64,000 nucleotides of DNA from assembly GCF_000146185.1 (NCBI RefSeq), contig NC_012778.1:20001-84000 (forward strand), written 5' to 3'. This DNA is from [Eubacterium] eligens ATCC 27750 (GTDB lineage: Bacteria; Bacillota; Clostridia; Lachnospirales; Lachnospiraceae). The position numbers and the translations under genes are program-made. Below are positions 61,001 to 64,000 of the stretch, piece after piece. How positions within the stretch are numbered: the stretch's first letter is position 1; every line of letters starts with the position of its first letter. The notes beneath the pieces were generated by a model that saw only the letters and a program-made list of their open reading frames with translations, had not been told where the DNA came from and searched no databases.

Positions 61001-62254
61001 TTATTTGATATGTTCAATCATTGCAATAAGAGTAGCTTTATCATTGAGCTTAGGGTTCTCTATAACGATATCAAGCAGGGATTTCAGTGTTTCACCGATT
61101 TCGTGTCCCTGAAGGCCATATTCAATAAGGTCATTTCCTGATATGTCGAGGGCTTTTATTGTAAAACAGTCACCGCGTGCAAGAATATCTGTCCCAAGAC
61201 GCTTTAATGTGAGAAGATGCTTTACCTTCGCCGGATTACTTATTCCTGTGATGTCTTCAGATGCCTGGATTACAGCCATCATAAGCTCATGCCACAGAGG
61301 CAGGAAATCTCTGCCATACTGATTAAGGGCAGTACGAACGGCCGGCTCAGTTTCTTCTATATCAATCTTTGATAATTTAACAAGCTTAGATACTGTGTCA
61401 ACAGTCTTGTTATCCAGTTTAAGTGCTCGAAGTGTCTTAGCTGCTTCGTCAGGTGTAGAAGCTATGAAAAGTGCAGCATAGCGTAAGTATATATTATCAG
61501 GTGTGTGTTGTAATGTTGCAAGTATTTTGCGCTTATAGCGGCTCTTTAGGGAATTGTCAATTACCGGAAGAATCGGCTCAAAAAGTCCTGCTTCTGAATA
61601 TTGAGCAACATAATCGGGATGTGCAGACATAAGTGTTTTGCCAAGCTCTACATGCACACGCTCCATGCTTATTTTGCTGATTGATGGGGCAAGCTTTTTA
61701 ATTGCATTCCATGTTGCTTCATCAATGGTAAAGCCAAGCTGTGCAGAAAATCTTATGGCACGCATCATTCGCAGAGCGTCCTCTGTAAATCTTAATTCTG
61801 GTTCACCAACGCAGCGTATTATTTTTGCATCCAAATCATCAAGACCGTTAAATTCATCAACAAATCCATCAGTGTCGTTGTATGCCATGGCATTTATCGT
61901 AAAATCACGGCGGCACAGGTCATCAACAAGCCTGTCTGAAAATTCTACAGATTTCGGATGCCTGCCATCCTCGTATTCGCCATCAATTCTGTATGTTGTA
62001 ACTTCGTATCCGGTTTTATCTATCATTATAGTGACGGTTCCGTGGGCGATTCCAGTATCAACAGTTCTTTTAAAGAAAGTTTTTATCTGTGATGGAACAG
62101 CAGAAGTGGTTATATCCCAGTCATCCGGGTTTCGACCAAGGATACTGTCTCGTATACAGCCGCCAACAGCATAGGCTTTGAAGCCGTGTTCTTCAATTGT
62201 ATGTATAATGTTCCTGACAGCTTCCGGCATGTCAATATGAAAGTTTTCAGGCAT
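61001..62254 (-). CDS. cca: CCA tRNA nucleotidyltransferase
   Basis: It adds or repairs the 3'-CCA of tRNAs. The 417-aa class II enzyme has the nucleotidyltransferase motif GGCIRDSILGRNPDDWDITT with the DxD metal ligands (about residue 46), HGTVTIM, RRDFTINAMAYN, RFTEDALRMMRAIRFSAQLG with template-like EDxxRxxR and a helical tail. The enzyme is needed here because all six tRNA genes of the window lack CCA. GGGGGAAAATT precedes ATG 62254. It is convergent with proS. Confidence 0.95.
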   Translation of the reverse strand: MPENFHIDMPEAVRNIIHTIEEHGFKAYAVGGCIRDSILGRNPDDWDITTSAVPSQIKTFFKRTVDTGIAHGTVTIMIDKTGYEVTTYRIDGEYEDGRHPKSVEFSDRLVDDLCRRDFTINAMAYNDTDGFVDEFNGLDDLDAKIIRCVGEPELRFTEDALRMMRAIRFSAQLGFTIDEATWNAIKKLAPSISKISMERVHVELGKTLMSAHPDYVAQYSEAGLFEPILPVIDNSLKSRYKRKILATLQHTPDNIYLRYAALFIASTPDEAAKTLRALKLDNKTVDTVSKLVKLSKIDIEETEPAVRTALNQYGRDFLPLWHELMMAVIQASEDITGISNPAKVKHLLTLKRLGTDILARGDCFTIKALDISGNDLIEYGLQGHEIGETLKSLLDIVIENPKLNDKATLIAMIEHIK

Positions 62255-62455
62255 AATTTTCCCCCGCAGTATTGTTTGATTTATATGTGGATTCAGATTC
62301 CATATTTGTCTATTATAAGAGAAAAATGCATTTTCATCAAGATAATGATTGTAGTAAATCGCAGGAATATAGAAGCATTTAATTTCATAAGATAAGGCAG
62401 ACGCAGGCGTATGAGAATACAGTGTCTGTATTAAGTGCGGAAACGGGGGGGCTTT

Positions 62456-63577
62456 ATGAACGAAAAATCATTAGAATGTCTTAAATTTTATGATATGCAG
62501 ATTAAAAAGATGGTTAAGGGAAGAGGTGGAGTAATTCTTTTTACAGACAGAGGATGCAGGCTGTTCCTTGAATGTACAAGAAATGACGGATTTTACTACA
62601 GGGATGATGCTGTTACAAATGCAGTTCGTGAGGCTGGATTTAACAGGGTTGATACCTATGTAAGAAACGACGACGGGGAATTGTTCACATCAGGAGAGGA
62701 TGGGCGCAGATATGTTATGAAGAAATGGTTTAGTGGAAGAGAGTGCGATGTAAAGTCTGCAAATGATGTGACGGAGGCAGTCAGAACGCTTGCGCGGCTG
62801 CACATTTGTTTAAATGTAGTTTCTGCTAAAGGTGTAAAATATGTGTGTGACAATGGAAGCCAGAATATAAATAAACAGTGGGAGTGTATGGCGTTGTCAG
62901 AGTTGGAAGGTGAGAAACCGGAGGCAGAATTGAAAGCAAGTGAAAGCTGTGTGCAGAATGTTGTGCGGTTCGACAAAGGAAGCGGAATAAGACAGAATGT
63001 TGACAGGCATACAAGAGAGATTAAGAAGGCTGCTAATTATATGAGAGGCAAGAAAAAGAAAAATGAATTTGAGCAGATAGCGCTTGGAGCTATAGATCAA
63101 TTTTACGATGAAGCAAGTGAAGCGGGGGCGTGTATAAAATCACAGCGGTTTGATGCGCGTTTTGAAAGAATGGAGCAGACAAATGAACTTGTACACGGAA
63201 GCTATAATTATCATAATGTTTTTCTGGATGCAGATGGCAGTGAAAATGCTGTTACTAATTTTGAAAAATGTCATAATGACTGTCAGGTTGCAGATTTGTA
63301 CCAGTTTCTAAGGAAGGTCATGGAAAAGCATGACTGGGATATTAATATAGCATACAGGCTTGTTGATGAATATGATAAATTAAAGCCTCTTGATGATGAT
63401 GACCTTGACATGCTGGCAGCAATGTTAAGCTTTCCAGAGAAATTCTGGAAGATTATCAACCAGTATTATAATGCTGGAAAAGCGTGGGTTCCTGCTAAGA
63501 ATATTGAAAAGCTCAAAACAGTAATAGCGCAGAATATGCGTAGAAGAGAATTAATTGATAAAATGTGTGGTCTGTGA
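62456..63577 (+). CDS. CotS-like protein-kinase-fold protein, probably inactive
   Basis: A 373-aa protein of the CotS/aminoglycoside-phosphotransferase fold, found on spore coats in endospore formers. N-terminal lobe RGGVILFTDRG and YVMKKW match, and the brace segment is TELVHGSYNYHNVFLD-like (here NELVHGSYNYHNV). The catalytic Asp of HGDxxxxN is Ser, and the metal Asp of the next motif is Asn (VTNFEKCHND), so kinase activity is doubtful. GGGGGG lies 5 nt before ATG 62456. A lipoprotein gene follows. A spore-associated role is inferred from the family and is uncertain in this organism. Confidence 0.75.
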   Translation: MNEKSLECLKFYDMQIKKMVKGRGGVILFTDRGCRLFLECTRNDGFYYRDDAVTNAVREAGFNRVDTYVRNDDGELFTSGEDGRRYVMKKWFSGRECDVKSANDVTEAVRTLARLHICLNVVSAKGVKYVCDNGSQNINKQWECMALSELEGEKPEAELKASESCVQNVVRFDKGSGIRQNVDRHTREIKKAANYMRGKKKKNEFEQIALGAIDQFYDEASEAGACIKSQRFDARFERMEQTNELVHGSYNYHNVFLDADGSENAVTNFEKCHNDCQVADLYQFLRKVMEKHDWDINIAYRLVDEYDKLKPLDDDDLDMLAAMLSFPEKFWKIINQYYNAGKAWVPAKNIEKLKTVIAQNMRRRELIDKMCGL

Positions 63578-63623
63578 TAAAATTGGAGGATACGAGGGGA
63601 AAAGTTATTTGTGAGGAATGCTT

Positions 63624-64000
63624 ATGAAACGAATGTATAATTGGATACATATTTTGAGGCAGGCAGCAGTTATAGGGATGATGCTTGTGCTGTTTTTAAG
63701 TCAGACAGCATGTACAGCTTCTGGCAGTAAGAAAGGAAATGCAATGGTACCGGGAAGCAGTATAACGCCGGCACCAACAGTTAATAAAGATATAAAGGGA
63801 GATGGTGAGAATCCAACCTTTACAGGTGTGTTGAGTCTTCAGGATTTTAGCGGGTTTAAAATGCGCTTTGTTGATATAAACAGTGGAACAGAATATGAGG
63901 TGCCATATTCAGGTGGTACGGATATCCAGGATGCCTATGGTAAGGTAAAAGCGGCATCTACCATGGATGTGGGTGGCATATATGATGTATATGTTGATAA
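63624..64000 (+). CDS. Lipoprotein, N-terminal part (runs off the window)
   Basis: The first 125 codons of a gene cut by the window end. ATG 63624 follows GAGGAATGCTT. The product begins MKRMYNWIHILRQAAVIGMM, then a hydrophobic core and a lipobox SQTAC, so it is a secreted lipoprotein. The next residues are low-complexity (SGSKKGN, PAPTVNKD), then a domain beginning FTGVLSLQDFSGFKMRFVDI. The family is not recognised from this part. It lies 47 nt after the CotS-like gene and may be co-transcribed. Confidence 0.7.
   Translation, partial: MKRMYNWIHILRQAAVIGMMLVLFLSQTACTASGSKKGNAMVPGSSITPAPTVNKDIKGDGENPTFTGVLSLQDFSGFKMRFVDINSGTEYEVPYSGGTDIQDAYGKVKAASTMDVGGIYDVYVD

Overview
The window is about 64 kb of low-G+C Firmicutes chromosome. 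Its genes point to a gut Lachnospiraceae member, possibly close to Lachnospira / [Eubacterium] eligens; the genus is inference. The grounds are strong purine-rich Shine-Dalgarno sites, Clostridia-type gene families (long-form IleRS with a T-box leader, eukaryote-like ProRS, reverse rubrerythrin plus PerR, PPi-type phosphofructokinases, MarR-ABC-ABC exporter operon) and the gene order yaaO-kinase-yaaR-holB-ricT-yabB-rsmI. I see no prophage, insertion sequence or CRISPR array.

Layout. 1-1305: 3' end of a 23S rRNA gene followed, without a 5S gene, by six tRNA genes (Asp, Val, Thr, Tyr, initiator Met, Phe) and a terminator. None of the tRNAs encodes CCA, and a cca gene lies at 61001-62254. 1364-8428: L,D-transpeptidase, then a housekeeping operon for polymerase loading, RNA maturation and rRNA/tRNA methylation. 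8433-13943: a TetR regulator, a 180-bp imperfect palindrome, two TetR-type operators around a promoter, an MMPL/RND transporter and a lipoprotein with heptad repeats. 14064-15549: four 32-33 bp spaced repeats in front of an AAA ATPase/DUF4143 gene with a nuclease-like C-terminus. 15595-19846: a MarR gene with a 52-aa partner, KDG kinase, an NhaD-like antiporter and a cytidylate-kinase-like protein. 19877-23433: T-box leader and ileS. 23533-28001: an accessory stretch with a gene remnant, a DUF2500 protein, a lipoprotein and a large ABC-2-like membrane protein without an ATPase. 28156-36841: glycogen phosphorylase, a degenerate LytM protein, TrhA, TcdA, CysK, Pgi and rubrerythrin. 37013-39594: PerR, MurG, a radical SAM protein and a TSCPD protein on the minus strand. 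39778-42558: MTA/SAH nucleosidase, a 2-hydroxyacid dehydrogenase and D-aminoacyl-tRNA deacylase. 42962-49722: two PPi-phosphofructokinase paralogues flanking a MarR-regulated heterodimeric ABC exporter. 49942-57381: an HD/Nudix/flavin-reductase operon, a LysM-G5-M23 hydrolase, MurA and a two-component system. 57510-64000: a pseudouridine synthase, a YtvI-like membrane protein, ProRS, Cca, a CotS-like protein and the start of a lipoprotein.

How the genes fit together. Cell-envelope functions recur (L,D-transpeptidase, MurG, MurA, M23 hydrolase). An OmpR-type two-component system lies beside murA, and perfectly phased WalR-like boxes precede the M23 gene, which suggests a local cell-wall regulon. 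Central carbon flow is covered by glycogen phosphorylase, Pgi, two PPi-PFKs and KDG kinase. Oxidative defence is PerR with rubrerythrin and a PerR-like box between them.

The signals most worth following are the phased repeats ahead of the DUF4143 ATPase, the WalR-like boxes, the TATAGG inverted-repeat array ahead of a PPi-PFK gene, the palindromes at 9085-9267 and 39723-39777, and the unusual ileS T-box. Motifs were read by eye; family names rest on recognised motifs and not on database searches.
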